Made by a program: the position numbers and the translations under genes
Assembly (NCBI GenBank): GCA_003246805.1
Contig: QKDG01000177.1
Coordinates: forward strand, 1-14,083
DNA length: 14,083 nucleotides
DNA from: Clostridia bacterium
Lineage (GTDB): Bacteria > Bacillota > Clostridia > Oscillospirales > Ruminococcaceae
Direction of reading: 5' to 3'
Shown: piece after piece, positions 13,496 through 14,083 of the stretch
Layout: each line of letters opens with the position of its first letter
Numbering within the stretch: position 1 is the first letter of the stretch
The notes under the pieces: model-generated
Told to the model about the DNA's origin: nothing
The model's input: only the letters and a program-made list of their open reading frames with translations
Databases searched by the model: none

Positions 13496-13621
13496 TTACC
13501 AAACAATTCCTCTTGAAGAAGCAAATGCAGCAAGAGTTTCTGCGTTTACATTTACAACTACCATAGAGATAAGTAGACAAAAAACAACTATTGCTGAGGT
13601 AACTTTACTTATTAATTTCAT
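13496..13621 (-). CDS. Small secreted peptide precursor, 41 residues
   Basis: Unrecognised short gene. The ATG at 13621 has a perfect AAGGAG at a seven-base spacing. The product starts MKLISKVTS, continues with a strongly hydrophobic core (about residues 10-25), and has a signal-peptidase-I-type site VNA|E after residue 27. This would release the 14-residue peptide ETLAAFASSRGIVW. It has no double-glycine leader and its only Cys is in the signal core, which speaks against a lantibiotic or AgrD-type precursor. It lies 24 bp before a lipoprotein gene and downstream of a histidine kinase gene on the same strand, with two candidate promoters upstream. A secreted signal (pheromone-like) is a plausible but unproven role; a small cell-envelope or lipoprotein-associated peptide is the alternative. 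Confidence 0.65.
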   Translation of the reverse strand: MKLISKVTSAIVVFCLLISMVVVNVNAETLAAFASSRGIVW

Positions 13622-13701
13622 TTTTTTACTCCTTAGAATATTATTTATCCCAACCATCTATCACAACCGTACGCTTTGTAATAGAAAGGTTTGATACTTA
13701 A

Positions 13702-13733
13702 ACTATCAACTATGAAAGTAGAGTGTCAACTAT
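13702..13733 (-). promoter_or_regulatory. Proximal candidate promoter of the peptide-lipoprotein pair, with direct repeats
   Basis: On the minus strand TTGACA (13729-13724), 16-bp spacer and GATAGT (13707-13702). The octamer ATAGTTGA occurs twice at exactly 20-bp period (13733-13726 and 13713-13706), one copy on each promoter element; about two helical turns apart, they could be paired sites for a response regulator. Confidence 0.45.
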
Positions 13734-13779
13734 AATATCAAAGAGAAAATTATTAAATCATGTAATTTATAATAACTAA

Positions 13780-13808
13780 ATATTAACACCATATCGCTAT
13801 GCTGTCAA
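13780..13808 (-). promoter_or_regulatory. Distal candidate promoter of the peptide-lipoprotein pair
   Basis: On the minus strand a perfect TTGACA (13808-13803), 17-bp spacer and TGTTAATAT, i.e. TAATAT (13785-13780) with an extended -10 TG. It would give a 5' leader of about 150 nt before the 41-codon gene. Confidence 0.55.
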
Positions 13809-14024
13809 TAACCGAGCAAGTATTTCAGCAACTCGACCTAATTCCATTGTATAAATTTGTAAAATATGACAAAATTTTTAGACCTTTATGGTTTTATACA
13901 ACACAATCTCAGCTAATATTGCATCGCATTCTTTTAATTTTATAACAATGAAAATTTAAATGAAAATTTTGTGAATAAACAGGAAGCTCAGGGAGGGGTT
14001 CTATACGAAAATTTCTGACTAATG
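13809..14024. other. Non-coding gap between the histidine kinase end and the peptide promoters
   Basis: The whole gene-free stretch runs from 13622 to 14024; its promoter part is listed separately. The remainder is AT-rich. It contains a tandem ATGAAAATTT pair (around 13948-13970) and a GGGAGGGG patch near 13990, but no convincing terminator, RNA gene or well-led open frame. Confidence 0.4.
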
Positions 14025-14083
14025 CTATGCTTTATAATTTTCTTTATAGAATTTTATAGTAAATTTAGCGCCGCCGTCAGCAT
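14025..14083 (-). CDS. Probable sensor histidine kinase (partial, last 18 residues)
   Basis: Only the 3' end is inside the window. Read from the right edge in the one long-open frame it gives ADGGAKFTIKFYKENYKA and then TAG at 14027-14025. The GGAKFTIKFYK pattern matches the end of the HATPase domain of membrane histidine kinases (G2-box glycines, then F-x-I-x-F strand). The fragment is short, so the call rests on that motif alone. It points toward the peptide and lipoprotein genes on the same strand, 403 bp upstream of the peptide gene. Confidence 0.5.
   Translation of the reverse strand, partial: ADGGAKFTIKFYKENYKA

Noticed and set aside
13395..13694. 99-codon plus-strand frame over the lipoprotein start and peptide gene
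   Set aside because: It is the antisense of two minus-strand frames with good ribosome binding sites and signal peptides; no leader of its own.
13797..13847. 16-codon minus-strand frame (MELGRVAEILARLLTA) upstream of the peptide gene
   Set aside because: It has no ribosome binding site and its 3' part overlaps the distal promoter -35 box; probably chance.

Overview
The window is AT-rich DNA (roughly one-third G+C by eye) with strong AGGAGG-type ribosome binding sites, sigma-A-like promoters, clostridial-type ThiC and xylose isomerase sequences, and an ECF-type thiazole S component. It looks like chromosome from a plant-polysaccharide-using anaerobic Clostridia (Lachnospiraceae/Oscillospiraceae-like). 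No rRNA, tRNA, CRISPR array, transposase or prophage core was seen.

Left part (1-6563, minus strand): a xylose/xylan-oligomer locus. Reading leftward from a promoter near 6535-6563, a leader of about 280 nt leads to xylA (xylose isomerase), xylB (xylulokinase) and a cytoplasmic GH43 beta-xylosidase. A hairpin terminator follows (1661-1715). Next is a separately promoted AraC-family regulator, then the N-terminal 146 residues of a sugar ABC transporter lipoprotein that runs off the left edge. Together: bind and import xylo-oligosaccharide, cut it to xylose inside the cell, isomerise and phosphorylate it into the pentose phosphate pathway.

Middle part (6677-11268, plus strand): a thiamin operon. 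A TTGACA promoter and a canonical TPP riboswitch with an intrinsic terminator precede thiC; thiW, thiM, thiE and thiD follow, tightly packed or overlapping. The logic is de novo pyrimidine (ThiC, ThiD), imported and phosphorylated thiazole (ThiW, ThiM), and coupling (ThiE). The 217-nt gap between thiC and thiW is the most interesting sequence here. It holds a second structured RNA whose first half matches the pyrimidine-sensing half of the TPP aptamer, while the half expected to hold the pyrophosphate sensor is a plain long hairpin. Flanking segments can pair in two exclusive ways that hide or free the thiW ribosome binding site. This may be a variant riboswitch for thiamin or a pyrimidine precursor, controlling thiazole salvage at translation.

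Right part (11275-14083): a lone DUF5131 (phage Gp37/Gp68-like, Cys-rich) gene with its own promoter, then a 67-nt inverted repeat. On the minus strand, reading leftward from the right edge, are the last 18 codons of a probable sensor histidine kinase, a 400-bp regulatory gap with two candidate promoters, a previously uncalled 41-residue secreted peptide gene, and a lipoprotein of unknown function that follows it after 24 bp. The peptide/lipoprotein pair beside a histidine kinase resembles a small signalling cassette, but that role is inferred.
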